Assembly: GCF_024054565.1 (NCBI RefSeq)
Contig: NZ_JAMXLR010000015.1
Coordinates: forward strand, 88,923-152,922
Direction: 5' to 3'
Length of the DNA stretch: 64,000 nt
Origin: Aeoliella straminimaris
GTDB taxonomy: Bacteria; Planctomycetota; Planctomycetia; Pirellulales; Lacipirellulaceae
The stretch's first letter is position 1. Every line of letters starts with the position of its first letter. The notes under the pieces were generated by a model that saw only the letters and a list, made by a program, of their open reading frames with translations, had not been told where the DNA came from and did not search any database. Shown here piece by piece: positions 26,173 through 36,211 of the stretch. A program made the translations under genes and the position numbers.

Positions 26173-26237
26173 GTAGCTGGATTCGCAAGAATTCAGATAA
26201 CCGACCACCACGTCCGAATTCTGGCGAATCCGGCTAC
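26173..26237. repeat. MITE-like palindrome
   Basis: Two 22-base arms (26173-26194 and 26216-26237) are complementary at 20 positions, around a 21-base loop. The right arm reads GAATTCTGGCGAATCCGGCTA plus one base when its last position is included. From memory, closely similar palindromes recur in planctomycete genomes. It lies 17 bases after the ROK gene and may also act as a terminator for it. Confidence 0.85.
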
Positions 26238-26329
26238 CAATAAAAGCTCAACACTTTTCAACAATCGTGGGATAAGCCCCCACGCTGCGGTGTCTCTTCT
26301 ATAGCTTGGCCACCAACCAGGAGACCCGA

Positions 26330-26851
26330 ATGCAGGAATCAGCCGATGATCGAGCCGGCGACGCGCCGTCGCGATCGCGGTGGCTGGGTGACCTGCTGGA
26401 CTGCCATGGTGCGGCCCTGGCGCTGTACGCCGCGCAGTGGACAACGGCCCCCGAGGACTGTGTACAGGAAGCCCTGGTGCGGCTGGCAGCCGAAATACCA
26501 CCACCCGAGCAGCCCGTAGCGTGGCTCTGCACCGTGGTTCGCAGGCACGCCATGAATCAGGCAAGGAGCGATCGGCGCCGGCACCAGCGCGAACAACATG
26601 CCTGGAAAGAGCGACTCGCTTCCCGCTCCGCACACCGCCAACAGGGCGAACTGCTGGACGCCGTGGCATCGCTGCAGGGCGACCTGCGGGAGCTGGTCGT
26701 GCTGAAAATATGGGGCGGGTTGACGTTCAACGAAATGGCCGAAGTGCTGAGTACACCCTCCAGCACTTTGCATCGCAAATATCGTGAGGCGCTCGATCAA
26801 TTGCGCAAGCTTTGGGAGGTTCCATGTCCGGGAATGACGCAAACCGAATGA
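26330..26851 (+). CDS. ECF-type sigma factor
   Basis: 173 residues. Region 2 is recognisable (APEDCVQEALVRLAAE and a WLCTVVRRHAMNQARSDRR region 2.4), as is region 4 (LVVLKIWGGLTFNEMAEVLS, STLHRKYREALDQLRKLW). No extra C-terminal domain. ATG at 26330 is preferred: AGGAG stands 6 bases upstream, and a possible start at 26306 has none. The next gene starts inside its 3' end, so the operon is tightly packed. Its promoters cannot be read from this window. Confidence 0.9.
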   Translation: MQESADDRAGDAPSRSRWLGDLLDCHGAALALYAAQWTTAPEDCVQEALVRLAAEIPPPEQPVAWLCTVVRRHAMNQARSDRRRHQREQHAWKERLASRSAHRQQGELLDAVASLQGDLRELVVLKIWGGLTFNEMAEVLSTPSSTLHRKYREALDQLRKLWEVPCPGMTQTE

Positions 26852-27453
26852 CCAGTGACGAACTTGAACAGGCACTCGCAGGCATGGTGCCCACCACGCC
26901 CGAGATCGATCGCGACGCCCTGATGTACCAAGCTGGCTACGCGGCCGCTCGCGGCTTGGCGGCAGAGCGGCGTACCGTTCGGTTCTGGCAAGGCTCCACT
27001 GTGCTGATGACGGCCGCCTCGGTGGCGCTAGCCATCACACTCTGGCAGCGACCGAGCGCCGAGCCGCAGCCGCAGTTCGTCAAGGCTCCGACGGTCACTC
27101 CTCCGGTCGAAGCAGTCGTCGATCACGAAACGCCCTCCTCCGAGAATTCGGCGGCGCCCGTGGCCCAATCGTCGCCCCAGATCTCCCAGGTGCCATCGAT
27201 CGATCCTTTACTGCTGGCCGACCCCTCGAAGAACTACCTGGCGTTACGGGCCGTGGTACTGCGCCGGGGGGTGGAGGCCTGGCCGGTAGAGCGAGAAGCA
27301 TCCTCCACTGGGGTTCCCGCTGCTGCCCCAGCTGGCCCCAGCACGGTGCGTGGTTTGATGGAGGAATTGTTGCCCCCGCCACCATCCCCCAAACGCTCGA
27401 CGAACGACAACCCCAACGAAGCTTCAACTCGCCAAGAGGATCCAGTGGTATGA
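26824..27453 (+). CDS. Single-pass membrane protein, candidate anti-sigma partner
   Basis: 209 residues starting at ATG 26824, 28 bases before the sigma stop, after GGGAGG. The cytoplasmic part (to about 60) is acidic and helical (TSDELEQALAGMVPTTPEID). One membrane helix follows (about 64-83), then a Pro/Ser-rich extracytoplasmic region. The topology and position fit an anti-sigma factor, but there is no HxxxCxxC zinc motif and no family I recognise, so the role is inferred from context only. Confidence 0.7.
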   Translation: MSGNDANRMTSDELEQALAGMVPTTPEIDRDALMYQAGYAAARGLAAERRTVRFWQGSTVLMTAASVALAITLWQRPSAEPQPQFVKAPTVTPPVEAVVDHETPSSENSAAPVAQSSPQISQVPSIDPLLLADPSKNYLALRAVVLRRGVEAWPVEREASSTGVPAAAPAGPSTVRGLMEELLPPPPSPKRSTNDNPNEASTRQEDPVV

Positions 27454-29003
27454 ATACGATAACTCGATCAATTTGGTTAACCTCAATCATCTTACTGGCC
27501 GCCTTGTCCCCCGCGGCACACAGTCAGGTGGTGGGATTGATGGGCCCCGGCGGCGCGGAGAACAATGTCGAGGCCATTCGCTTGACCGTCACTCCGGCCG
27601 ATGAGCCCGTGCCGGCCTTCAAGTACCGTTTGTCGCTGCGGCCCCATGAGCTTGTGCCCGGCAACTCGGTGGCCAGCTACCTGCGGGCGTTCCCCGAGGG
27701 GGGAATCGAGAAGACCTGGAAGGGTATCTACGACCAATTTGGAGACGAGGCGTACGACTGGAGCAGCACTCCCTTAAGTGAACTACCAATCGAAAAACTA
27801 CAAGACGCCGCTGGACGATTTGAGTCACTGGTCGCGAATTTCATCGGCCCCGGAAGCAGGTGTCGTGATACGGACTGGGGCGTCAGGTACGAGGACCTGA
27901 AGGGCCCGGAGGTTATCACCTTTTTGCTGCCCGAGATCCAGGCCATGCGAAGCGTCTCTCGAGCCCTCTCACTGCAAACGCGAGTGGCCGTCGCCGAGCA
28001 TCGCTACGACGATGCCCTCGAATTGATGCGAATGAACTATCGCCTCGGCCGCGACGTCGGCCAGCAGCCAATCTTGGTTAGCGGACTGGTCGGCATGGCC
28101 ATTAGTGGAATCACCAATGACAACGTGGTCGAACTAATCGCCGCGCCCGACTCACCCAATTTGTATTGGGCACTCACCGAACTTCCGCGGCCGCAAACTT
28201 CGCTCCGCGATGCCATGCGGCTGGAGCTTGCGATCGGACCGCGGATGTTCGAGTTGCTCGACGACCCCGAACACAAGGATCGATCGTATGATGCCTGGAA
28301 TGATCTGTGGCGGCGAGAAACAACTTGGCTGATGACCACGGGAGCCAATCTGGTAAGCATGGATGCGACTTGGGAAGACATGCTAGTAACACATGACTCT
28401 GATGCGCAATCTCTCGTTGCCGTCGCCCTTGGGCTGGCAAGCTATTCGCACGCCAAAGAGCGCCTGCTCGCTTGGGGTTTCGACCCAGAGCGAGTGGAAC
28501 AGATGCCGGTCGGAAAGGTGCTAGCCATCTATCACGCCCGCATCTATCAATTGCAGGCCGACGAACTGGAGAAAGCGACCTACGTCGACTTTCCCACGGC
28601 ACAGAGGATCTCGAGACAAGCCCAGGCGAAGCTCCAGGAAAGCGGCCCTTTGGGCTCTTCTGCCGATCGCGAGATACTGCCTATCGCATCGCTGCTGTTG
28701 CCGGCAGTGCAAGCGGCACAGGCGGCAGAATTCCGAACCGAGCGCAACCTGGATGCTTTGCGCGTGATCGAGGCGCTGAGAATGCACGCCGCACAGCACG
28801 ACGGACAGTGGCCCAAGTCGCTGGACGAGATCACCTGTGTACCCGTGCCAGAAAACGTCGCGACTGGCAAGCCGTTCGAGTACCACCTCAAGGACGACAC
28901 GGCGGTGCTTACGCTGCCTGAATCCGATGGCTTCCCTCCAGAAATACGTTATGAGCTGACTATCGCGGATGATCAAACCCAGAACGAGGCGGAAGGAAAC
29001 TGA
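27450..29003 (+). CDS. Exported hypothetical protein
   Basis: 517 residues. A signal peptide (MNTITRSIWLTSIILLAALS, cleavage near AHSQ) precedes a long alpha-helical protein with no recognisable catalytic motif. The C-terminal part (RNLDALRVIEALRMHAAQHD, WPKSLDEITCVPVPENVATG) resembles pilin-like segments in other planctomycete exported proteins, where a helix is followed by WPxSLdeI. The start overlaps the previous stop as ATGA. Third gene of the ECF operon. Confidence 0.8.
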   Translation: MNTITRSIWLTSIILLAALSPAAHSQVVGLMGPGGAENNVEAIRLTVTPADEPVPAFKYRLSLRPHELVPGNSVASYLRAFPEGGIEKTWKGIYDQFGDEAYDWSSTPLSELPIEKLQDAAGRFESLVANFIGPGSRCRDTDWGVRYEDLKGPEVITFLLPEIQAMRSVSRALSLQTRVAVAEHRYDDALELMRMNYRLGRDVGQQPILVSGLVGMAISGITNDNVVELIAAPDSPNLYWALTELPRPQTSLRDAMRLELAIGPRMFELLDDPEHKDRSYDAWNDLWRRETTWLMTTGANLVSMDATWEDMLVTHDSDAQSLVAVALGLASYSHAKERLLAWGFDPERVEQMPVGKVLAIYHARIYQLQADELEKATYVDFPTAQRISRQAQAKLQESGPLGSSADREILPIASLLLPAVQAAQAAEFRTERNLDALRVIEALRMHAAQHDGQWPKSLDEITCVPVPENVATGKPFEYHLKDDTAVLTLPESDGFPPEIRYELTIADDQTQNEAEGN

Positions 29004-29005
29004 AA

Positions 29006-30691
29006 ATGTTGCGTCAAATTGCCCTGAACACTGCGATAGTCTTCATTTACATCATCGCCTGCCAGCACACGTTGGCCAACGAGCGGGTGAAATCGGCTGT
29101 CGAACATTTGGCCAGCGACGACCTGCTTATGGTCGCGGCCATCGAACTCGATGGTCGGTGGGTTACAGGGCTGCAGAAGGAGCTAGGCGAGCGGCTGGGC
29201 GAAGAAGGTAACATACTGACCGGCTCGCCTGCCTTTGCGATGGCACTCGGGTTCGTCGAAAGCTTTCGATCGGCCGGTGCGAAGGAGCTGGTACTCGTCC
29301 AGGGAGCCGGCGACCTGAACGCGAAGGCGGGTGGAATCGCGGCCCTTACGACCGACTCGCCCGAGCAAGCCGCGAAGGTGCGCCAACTGCTTGAAGGTTT
29401 GCGGGCGATGCTGCCAGGCGGCCCCGATCTCGCCACGACCCAGCAAGACTCGTTGGTCTTGGTTGGTCTCAAGCCCGCGGTCGAACGCTACGCGGGGCGA
29501 CAGGCGGACGGCGAAATCGCCGTGGCCGAGAAGCTCGCCAGCCTACTCCAAAGCGATGACGAGCACGCCGAAGGAGGCCCTTTGCCGAAGATGGCAATCC
29601 TGGTCGCTCCCGGCGAAGAACCACGACGTGTAATCCGCGAATTGTGGCCTACCTTCCCCAAGCCATTCCGCAAGATCACGGGAGAGATGTTGGCCGACGA
29701 AGTGCACTACCTCGCCGTCGAGGTGACCTCTCCTCCCGAGTGGGAACTGCGCGTGACGGTCGACACCGCCAGCGAGAACACCGCCAAACTGCTGGAACAG
29801 AACATCCACGCAGCGTGGGATCTCGTTCTCCGTAAACTACAAGAGAACAAGACGCCTGAAGCGCCTTGGCCGACACTCGAGGTCATTCAGCGAGCCGCAC
29901 ACGTGCTGACTCCTGCTCGCGATGGTACCGTGCTGGAAATAACCGCTTCGCATGACGATCCGGAGATGGTGGAACTGACGGCAGCCGTGTTGCTACCACC
30001 AATCAGAGCAGCTCGTGAAGCGGCCCGACGAAACAGTCGGCTGAACAATCTCAAGCAGATGGCGCTCGCCATGCACAACTATCACGACACGCTAAAGTCG
30101 TTTCCTGCGTCGTCAGCCATTGTGGACAAACAAGGTAAGCCACTGCTCTCGTGGCGCGTGGCGGTGCTTCCCTTCCTAGAAGGTCAGACGTTGTACAACC
30201 AGTTTCATTTCGACGAGCCGTGGGACAGTCCCCACAACCTAAAACTGCTCGCTCAAATGCCTGATGTGTACAAAGACGCATCGCACCCTGAACTATCGGC
30301 CGAGGGAAAAACCACCTATCAACTACCGGTGCATTCGCAAAGTGCATTTCCCCCCTCGGACGGCACGTCTCTGGAAAAGCCGACCACGTTGCTCGGCCGC
30401 CAGATCTACTTGGCGCCTGGCCGCCAATTACGCGAGATCACCGACGGCACCTCCAACACGGTGATGATTGTCCAGGTTCCACCCGAACTGGCCGTGCCCT
30501 GGACCAAACCGGCCGACTGGGAAGTCAATTTGGCAAATGCCTGGCAACAGCTGCGAGGCAAAGGGCGTGGCGAAGCGACGGCGGCGTTCTGCGATGGCTC
30601 GGCTCACGTCTGGGATCTGGATGACGAGTGGTTCAAGGAAAACCTGCCCAAGTTCATCACTCGCGATGGCGAGGAGATTGTGGAACGTTAG
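29006..30691 (+). CDS. DUF1559-domain exported protein
   Basis: 561 residues. A signal peptide (ALNTAIVFIYIIACQHTLA) precedes an N-terminal domain of about 300 residues. A DUF1559 domain follows from about 325 (LLPPIRAAREAARRNSRLNN, LKQMALAMHNYHDTLKSFPA) with DG in AFCDGSAHVWD. It lacks the type IV pilin leader normally in front of DUF1559. It starts two bases after the preceding gene and is the last gene of the ECF-sigma operon. Likely a cell-envelope protein; function unknown. Confidence 0.85.
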   Translation: MLRQIALNTAIVFIYIIACQHTLANERVKSAVEHLASDDLLMVAAIELDGRWVTGLQKELGERLGEEGNILTGSPAFAMALGFVESFRSAGAKELVLVQGAGDLNAKAGGIAALTTDSPEQAAKVRQLLEGLRAMLPGGPDLATTQQDSLVLVGLKPAVERYAGRQADGEIAVAEKLASLLQSDDEHAEGGPLPKMAILVAPGEEPRRVIRELWPTFPKPFRKITGEMLADEVHYLAVEVTSPPEWELRVTVDTASENTAKLLEQNIHAAWDLVLRKLQENKTPEAPWPTLEVIQRAAHVLTPARDGTVLEITASHDDPEMVELTAAVLLPPIRAAREAARRNSRLNNLKQMALAMHNYHDTLKSFPASSAIVDKQGKPLLSWRVAVLPFLEGQTLYNQFHFDEPWDSPHNLKLLAQMPDVYKDASHPELSAEGKTTYQLPVHSQSAFPPSDGTSLEKPTTLLGRQIYLAPGRQLREITDGTSNTVMIVQVPPELAVPWTKPADWEVNLANAWQQLRGKGRGEATAAFCDGSAHVWDLDDEWFKENLPKFITRDGEEIVER

Positions 30692-30808
30692 CGGCCGCAG
30701 GACGCCCGCCGCCGACCTTTTGCCGATTGCCAGATCCCGTGCTACACTGTGCCCACCCGCGGTGTGAGACGTACGGCCGCGGATCTAGTCTCCGGCAAGG
30801 GTTGCAAC

Positions 30809-31765
30809 ATGGCGCGGCTCCGTTTTCCATTCCCTACCCGTCCCCAGTCGCGAGGGTCGTATCGCAGTCGCAGCGGTCGCGCTCCATTTGGCGTCGGTGG
30901 GCGACGACAGGCTTCGTCGAGTCGTGGCGGCAGTGGCTTGAAGATTCGTCTATTGATCGCAGCGGGTATCGCCCTGTTTGCGTTGGTCTCCTACTACGGC
31001 AACCCAGGGGATCGCAACCAGATCACGGGCGAGGTCGAACGCGTCGCCTTGCCCGAGGAGAAGGACGAGGAAGCCTTGGGTCTACAAGCTGCGCCGAAAA
31101 TGAAGCAGCAGCATGGCGGACTCAGTCGTGATCGACTTGCACAGGCCCGTGTAAACGCGATTGGCAATCAACTGCTGGCAGGCCTCGAGCGTTACATCAA
31201 CCAGGAGCAAGAGGAAACGGGCGAAGAGTTCGTCAATCCTTACACGTTCGAATTTCACCTGCTGGCGGATCCGCGAACCGTCAACGCATTCGCCCTGCCG
31301 GGCGGGCAAGTGTTCATCACCGAAGCGCTGTACCGCCGCCTGGATACCGACGGCAAGATTGCCGGCGTTCTGGGGCACGAAGTTGGCCACGTCATCGAGC
31401 GGCATGGCAACAAGCGGATGGCTCAGCAGCAGTTGTTCAGCGGTTTGGCGGCAGCGGCCGGCACCGCAGCAGGCGACGTCGACAGTGCTCGCATGGCGCA
31501 GGCAGTCGCCCAGATGGTACAGATGAAGTACGGCCGTGAAGACGAACTCGAGTCCGACAAGTGGGGCGTCCGACTGCTGTACCTCGCCGAGTACGATCCA
31601 CGCGCCATGATTGGCGTGATGAAGGTACTGGACGAAGCCAGCCCCGGTGGCGGCCCTCCCGAGATGCTTAGCACCCACCCCAAGCCGGCCAACCGCGTGC
31701 AGTACATCCAGCAGGTGATTGAAGAAGAGTTCCCCAACGGCGTCCCGGATGGATTGCAGCAGTGA
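30809..31765 (+). CDS. Membrane-anchored M48-family metalloprotease
   Basis: 318 residues from ATG at 30809 (AAGGG upstream). A basic Ser/Arg-rich N-terminus is followed by one membrane helix (about 45-63). The M48 peptidase domain has the zinc motif HEVGH at 190-194 and the third-ligand region GREDELESDKWGVRLL. The ending LSTHPKPANRVQYI is also typical. BepA/HtpX-type enzymes handle envelope protein quality. An in-frame start at 30749 would add a disordered leader. The stop overlaps the next start. Confidence 0.92.
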   Translation: MARLRFPFPTRPQSRGSYRSRSGRAPFGVGGRRQASSSRGGSGLKIRLLIAAGIALFALVSYYGNPGDRNQITGEVERVALPEEKDEEALGLQAAPKMKQQHGGLSRDRLAQARVNAIGNQLLAGLERYINQEQEETGEEFVNPYTFEFHLLADPRTVNAFALPGGQVFITEALYRRLDTDGKIAGVLGHEVGHVIERHGNKRMAQQQLFSGLAAAAGTAAGDVDSARMAQAVAQMVQMKYGREDELESDKWGVRLLYLAEYDPRAMIGVMKVLDEASPGGGPPEMLSTHPKPANRVQYIQQVIEEEFPNGVPDGLQQ

Positions 31766-32274
31766 GTGAGCGGGAGTCGCCTTTGTCGGTCGTGACTATC
31801 GTCTCCGGGGGGCAGACGGGCGCGGATCGCGCTGCGCTCGATTTCGCCATCGAGCACTACCTGCCTCACGCCGGTTGGTGCCCCCGCGGGCGCCGAGCCG
31901 AGGACGGTGCGATCGACGAGCGATACCAACTGCGCGAAACAAGTTCGGGTAGCTACCACGTGCGGACTCGCCAGAATGTGGAGGACACCGACGGCACCTT
32001 GGTCTTTTCTATCGCCGAGCAACCCAGCGGCGGAACAGCTCTTACCATTCGACTGGCCCACGAAGTAGCCAAACCGTTGCTGCACTTGGCGCGCGAGGCC
32101 CATTCGTGCCCCGGAACCGCCGAAGCCATTCGCCACGACGCCGGTGAACTGAACGCTTTCATCGTCGAGCACAACGTGCGGCGTTTGAACGTCGCCGGCC
32201 CCCGAGCATCGCAAGAACCAACGGTTGCCAGCTACGTCTGGAGCGTGCTGGCCGCAGCCTTGGCCATGGAGTGA
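31762..32274 (+). CDS. Putative molybdenum-carrier / YpsA-like nucleotide-binding protein
   Basis: 170 residues. The N-terminus SVVTIVSGGQTGADRAALDF is the hallmark of the putative molybdenum carrier family (Rossmann-like, related to LOG/YpsA proteins). GTLVFSIAEQPSGGTALT and RLNVAGPRASQEP are further conserved segments. The GTG start at 31762 overlaps the protease stop. I see no molybdenum-cofactor genes in this window, so the carrier role is not supported by context. Confidence 0.85.
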   Translation: MSERESPLSVVTIVSGGQTGADRAALDFAIEHYLPHAGWCPRGRRAEDGAIDERYQLRETSSGSYHVRTRQNVEDTDGTLVFSIAEQPSGGTALTIRLAHEVAKPLLHLAREAHSCPGTAEAIRHDAGELNAFIVEHNVRRLNVAGPRASQEPTVASYVWSVLAAALAME

Positions 32275-32321
32275 GCATCCAGTAGCATGTCGTGCACACA
32301 AACCTGCAACGAAATGGATGC

Positions 32322-33230
32322 ATGAATATCTCTCCAGAGAAAACTCGTATCGGTTGGATTGGCACGGGCGTCATGGGGCGCAGCATGTGTGGGCATCTGC
32401 TGGATGCCGGCTATGCCTGCACGGTGTTCAATCGCACGAAGAACAAGGCCGACGATTTGGTCGCCCGCGGCGCGACGTGGGCCGATTCACCCCGCGCGGT
32501 GGCCGAGCAGTCGGACGTGGTGTTCACGATTGTCGGCATGCCGGACGATGTGCGAAGCGTCACCCTGGGCGACGACGGAGCCCTGGCCGGCTGCAAGTCG
32601 GGCGGCGTGCTGGTCGACATGACCACCAGCGAGCCATCGCTGGCCGCGGAGATCGCCGAGCGGGCCGCCGAACGCGGCGTCACCAGCATCGACGCCCCGG
32701 TCTCTGGTGGCGACGTGGGCGCCAAGAACGCCGCGCTGTCGATCATGATCGGGGGCGACGCCGACACCGTGGCGGCCCTCGAACCACTGTGGTCGCTGAT
32801 GGGCAAGACCCATGTCTATCAGGGCGGTCCGGGCTCGGGCCAGCACACCAAAATGGTGAATCAGACGCTCGTGGCTGCCGGCATGATTGGGGTGTGCGAA
32901 GCACTGCTGTATGCCTACCGAGCAGGTCTTGATCTGGATACCGTGCTCGAGTCGGTCGCCTCCGGGGCGGCGGGAAGCTGGTCGCTTTCGAACCTGGGAC
33001 CGCGAATCATCTCTGGCAACTTCGAACCAGGCTTCTACGTCGAGCATTTCCTGAAGGACCTGCGAATAGTGCTCGATGAGTCGCGACGCATGAATCTGGC
33101 ACTGCCGGGCGTGGCGTTGGTCGAGCAACTGTACCGCGCGACCGCCGCCCAAGGTCACGCCAAAGATGGGACGCACGCCCTGATGCTGGCCCTGGCCGAG
33201 GTCTCGGGAATCGACTGGAAGAATCGCTAA
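32322..33230 (+). CDS. NAD(P)-dependent beta-hydroxyacid dehydrogenase
   Basis: 302 residues. The Rossmann motif is [20 protein letters not shown]. The substrate loop [20 protein letters not shown] and the catalytic Lys region [16 protein letters not shown] match the 3-hydroxyisobutyrate dehydrogenase / tartronate-semialdehyde reductase superfamily. The specific substrate is not assignable. ATG at 32322 is preferred over 32292, which adds a short basic leader. Its stop overlaps, convergently, the stop of the next minus-strand gene. Confidence 0.92.
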   Translation: MNISPEKTRIGWIGTGVMGRSMCGHLLDAGYACTVFNRTKNKADDLVARGATWADSPRAVAEQSDVVFTIVGMPDDVRSVTLGDDGALAGCKSGGVLVDMTTSEPSLAAEIAERAAERGVTSIDAPVSGGDVGAKNAALSIMIGGDADTVAALEPLWSLMGKTHVYQGGPGSGQHTKMVNQTLVAAGMIGVCEALLYAYRAGLDLDTVLESVASGAAGSWSLSNLGPRIISGNFEPGFYVEHFLKDLRIVLDESRRMNLALPGVALVEQLYRATAAQGHAKDGTHALMLALAEVSGIDWKNR

Positions 33231-33682
33231 GCGGCCGGCAATTCGGCAAAACGCTGGAAGTCGGCCGCCGAAAGAGTCACGCCCTCGTGCACCAGTTGAT
33301 ACACGACATCGCGGGTTCCGAAGCAACCGAGCAGGTCGGCCAGCATGTCCAGGCTGCAACTGCCGTGCATCTCAACGCGGTACATCTGGCCATCGTATTC
33401 GAACAGGTGTCCGTCGATCTGCCACCGACGCCCCTCTTTCTCGCCGCCGGCGACCAGAAAGTAGCCGTCGGGTTCGATATCCATCCGCGGGATCTGCACC
33501 AACCGCTGCTGAATCTCTTCAAACTTGGCCGGCAGCGGCTGGTCGAACACAGGCGGCCCGCCACCGGGAGCCGCAAAAGTCGAAAACTCTTCGCCGCGCA
33601 GCTGAACACTGGGACCAGAAGCCAACTCCGCAGGTCGCGCGAAGACATTGGTGTGGAAGTGCAGCATGTTATTCTTCGCCAT
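33227..33682 (-). CDS. Hypothetical protein
   Basis: 151 residues from ATG 33682 (GTG 33694 adds four residues and is also possible). Soluble, acidic, without membrane segments. Visible features are [20 protein letters not shown], an [17 protein letters not shown] stretch and a C-terminal [20 protein letters not shown]. No family recognised. It lies just downstream of ribBA on the same strand; the GTG start would overlap the ribBA stop, so co-transcription is plausible. Confidence 0.7.
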   Translation of the reverse strand: MAKNNMLHFHTNVFARPAELASGPSVQLRGEEFSTFAAPGGGPPVFDQPLPAKFEEIQQRLVQIPRMDIEPDGYFLVAGGEKEGRRWQIDGHLFEYDGQMYRVEMHGSCSLDMLADLLGCFGTRDVVYQLVHEGVTLSAADFQRFAELPAA

Positions 33683-33690
33683 TCCCACAC

Positions 33691-34899
33691 TCAATTCGGC
33701 AGCTGATGTCCCATCTTGTCCCGCTTGGTCGCCATGTACCGCGCGTTGTGCTTAGTGATGGGCGGGACGATGGGAATCTGGTCGACCACTTCCAGGTCGA
33801 AGCCGCCGTAGATGAAGGCGTCGGTCTTCTTGGGGTTATTGGTCAGCAGGCGGATCTTCCGTAGCCCCAGGTCTTTCAGCAGTTGAATACCGACACCATA
33901 GTCACGGGGATCGGCTTTGAAGCCGAGCGCCAAGTTGGCCTCGACGGTGTCCAATCCTTCGTCCTGCAGGGCGTAGGCCTTCACCTTCTCGACCAGGCCG
34001 ATGCCGCGACCTTCCTGTGGCAGGTAGACGAGCACTCCACAACCTTCGTCGGCAATCATGTCGAGCGCCATGTGTAACTGGTCGCCACAGTCGCAGCGAA
34101 GCGACTCGAGCAAATCTCCCGTGAAGCAGGACGAGTGCAATCTTACCAGCGGTGCATCCACGCTCTTGATGTCGCCGATCACGTAGACCACCGGCTCCTG
34201 GCTCTCGTACGCCACGCCATAGGCGATCACGTGGCCGTCGCCGTAGCGAGTGGGCAGCTTGGCTTCTGCTTTGCGATACACCAGTTTTTCGCGAATCCGG
34301 CGATGGGCGATCAGATCCTCGATCGAGATGATTGGCAAGTTGTGCTTTTCGGCCAGTTCCGACAATTCGTCGCGGTTGGCTCGATCACCGGAATCATTCA
34401 ATATCTCGCAAAGCACGCCTGCTGGAGTCAGTTCGGCCATGCGCGCGAGGTCAACCGCCGCTTCGGTATGCCCAGCGCGACGGAGCACTCCGCCCTCCTT
34501 GGCGACCAATGGGGCCAAGTGTCCGGGGCGGACGAAATCGGCGGGCACACTTTTCGGATTGCAGATTTCCAGAATGGTGTTGGCCCGCTCGGCCGCGGTG
34601 ATGCCGGTGCGGGCCGATCGGTGATCCACGGGAATGGTGTAGGCCGTGCCCAGCGGAGCGGTGTTGTCTTCGACGATGGGCGGCAGATCCAGACGCTCGC
34701 TCACTTCCGGCAGGATCGGCATGCAGAGTTGACCGCGGCCGTGGGTGATCATGAAGTTCACCAATTCGGGCGTCACCTTCTCCGCGGCGCAGATGAAGTC
34801 GCCTTCGTTCTCGCGGTCTTCGTCGTCGACAACAATAATAATCTCGCCCCGGCCGATGGCCTGGACCGCCTCATCGATACTGGCAAACTTACTGGGCAC
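33691..34899 (-). CDS. ribBA: Bifunctional RibBA (DHBP synthase / GTP cyclohydrolase II)
   Basis: 402 residues. The first half is 3,4-dihydroxy-2-butanone-4-phosphate synthase: [16 protein letters not shown] holds the metal/acidic loop and [14 protein letters not shown] follows. The second half is GTP cyclohydrolase II: the zinc site is [20 protein letters not shown], with PQEGRGIGL and NNPKKTDAF. Together they start riboflavin synthesis from ribulose-5-phosphate and GTP. The start is GTG. I looked for an FMN riboswitch in the 5' spacer and did not find its conserved elements. No other rib genes are near. Confidence 0.97.
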   Translation of the reverse strand: MPSKFASIDEAVQAIGRGEIIIVVDDEDRENEGDFICAAEKVTPELVNFMITHGRGQLCMPILPEVSERLDLPPIVEDNTAPLGTAYTIPVDHRSARTGITAAERANTILEICNPKSVPADFVRPGHLAPLVAKEGGVLRRAGHTEAAVDLARMAELTPAGVLCEILNDSGDRANRDELSELAEKHNLPIISIEDLIAHRRIREKLVYRKAEAKLPTRYGDGHVIAYGVAYESQEPVVYVIGDIKSVDAPLVRLHSSCFTGDLLESLRCDCGDQLHMALDMIADEGCGVLVYLPQEGRGIGLVEKVKAYALQDEGLDTVEANLALGFKADPRDYGVGIQLLKDLGLRKIRLLTNNPKKTDAFIYGGFDLEVVDQIPIVPPITKHNARYMATKRDKMGHQLPN

Positions 34900-35071
34900 T
34901 TTTGGCAGGTGGTTGGAGTAAAATGGATGCTCGAGAGCGAACAGAACACCAGGAGCTTGCGGCCAAGCTTCCCGGGCGCTCTACTGACGGGTGACAATCC
35001 ATCAGACTGGTCACTATATCGATGATAGGCCGCAGCAGGCCCTTCTACCACTCCCGCACGGACCGCTGGCC

Positions 35072-35953
35072 ATGACTCAGATGCCCGAAATGCCCAATCC
35101 CATCGCCCCGTTGGGGCCCGAGGAGTACATCGAGCAGGCGCATTTTTTCAGGGCCCTGGGAGAGCGGATAGCCGCGAATGTGCCCACGCAGGACGTACTG
35201 GCGGCCGTCCGCGAGGAGACGCTGGCCACCACCAAGCTACCGATGGCCATCGACTTCATGCTGTCCGAGTTGCGCCATCTGGGGGCATTCTGTACGGCTA
35301 TGCAGAAGCTTCAACACTACTTTACCCCGTTTCAGAGCTTCATCATCGGCGAAGCGGAGAAAGAGCGGGGCAACTTCGATCTACGGGTGGGCCTCGCGAT
35401 CCTGGCCCAGGAAGCACTCTACCGGGCGGGGCGGTTCGAGGCAGCCGAACCCACCCGCCAGGGCCTGTTTCTCTACCAGTTCGAGGTGCTGTGCCGTAAT
35501 CGACTGGGCTACGACGCAGGGTTGGCGGCCATTGCCGGCGACCCATCCTACGACCAACCGTGGCGTGACTGGATTCTCACTATCCGCCGCCAGGTTGGTA
35601 TGGTGGACATTGCCGACCTGCTATACGTGCAAAGCGCTCACGCCGCGGAGCGAGCCAAACGCAGTGGCCGGGCAGTTGGCGGCGGACCTGAGCCTCTGTT
35701 CGGTGATCGGGAAGGCCGGATTGCGCTAGCCAACCGGCGGAAAGATCCGCTATACCTGTTCGCCTCGCTGCACCGGCAGTTGGGCTATCCCGAGGTCCCG
35801 CGACCAGTGGTGCGTGATCCCAAGGAGGACCTTTTACCGCAAATGGCACGCCGACTGGAGCAACTCGAGAAGCGAATGTCGCTGATGGAGGAGGAGCAGC
35901 GGGGCGGCATCGACCTGGCCAAACTGTACGAGCCGCCGCCAGAGCTACGCTAG
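35072..35953 (+). CDS. Hypothetical protein
   Basis: 293 residues from ATG at 35072 (ATG 35081 also possible). All-helical, with no signal or membrane segment. Conserved-looking pieces are EEYIEQAHFFRALGERI, FEVLCRNRLGYDAGLAAIAG and a C-terminal coiled coil (LLPQMARRLEQLEKRMSLME). No family I can name. It is divergent from ribBA. Confidence 0.75.
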   Translation: MTQMPEMPNPIAPLGPEEYIEQAHFFRALGERIAANVPTQDVLAAVREETLATTKLPMAIDFMLSELRHLGAFCTAMQKLQHYFTPFQSFIIGEAEKERGNFDLRVGLAILAQEALYRAGRFEAAEPTRQGLFLYQFEVLCRNRLGYDAGLAAIAGDPSYDQPWRDWILTIRRQVGMVDIADLLYVQSAHAAERAKRSGRAVGGGPEPLFGDREGRIALANRRKDPLYLFASLHRQLGYPEVPRPVVRDPKEDLLPQMARRLEQLEKRMSLMEEEQRGGIDLAKLYEPPPELR

Positions 35954-36211
35954 CGGACAATCGTCCGAGGGCTGGCCCTGGCAGCTGCGGATCCTGCAAT
36001 CCATTGCGCAGCCATGCAATCCCTGGCTCGCCAGGGGGGCACCTTCCGCAATCGGCACAATTTCGCCAGCAAGTGCGGTTTAACACGCGGAGCAAGCGCG
36101 GTACACTCACGGTTTGCCTTACCCCCCTGCCTTTGCGAACAATGCTAGTATCCGGGCAGCTTAAGTCGGCTTCTCCGCGTTTCTTTTACAGGCACCCTTC
36201 CCAAGCAGACC

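Noticed and set aside
34900..35071. Possible FMN riboswitch upstream of ribBA
   Set aside because: The conserved RFN elements are not visible in the minus-strand leader.
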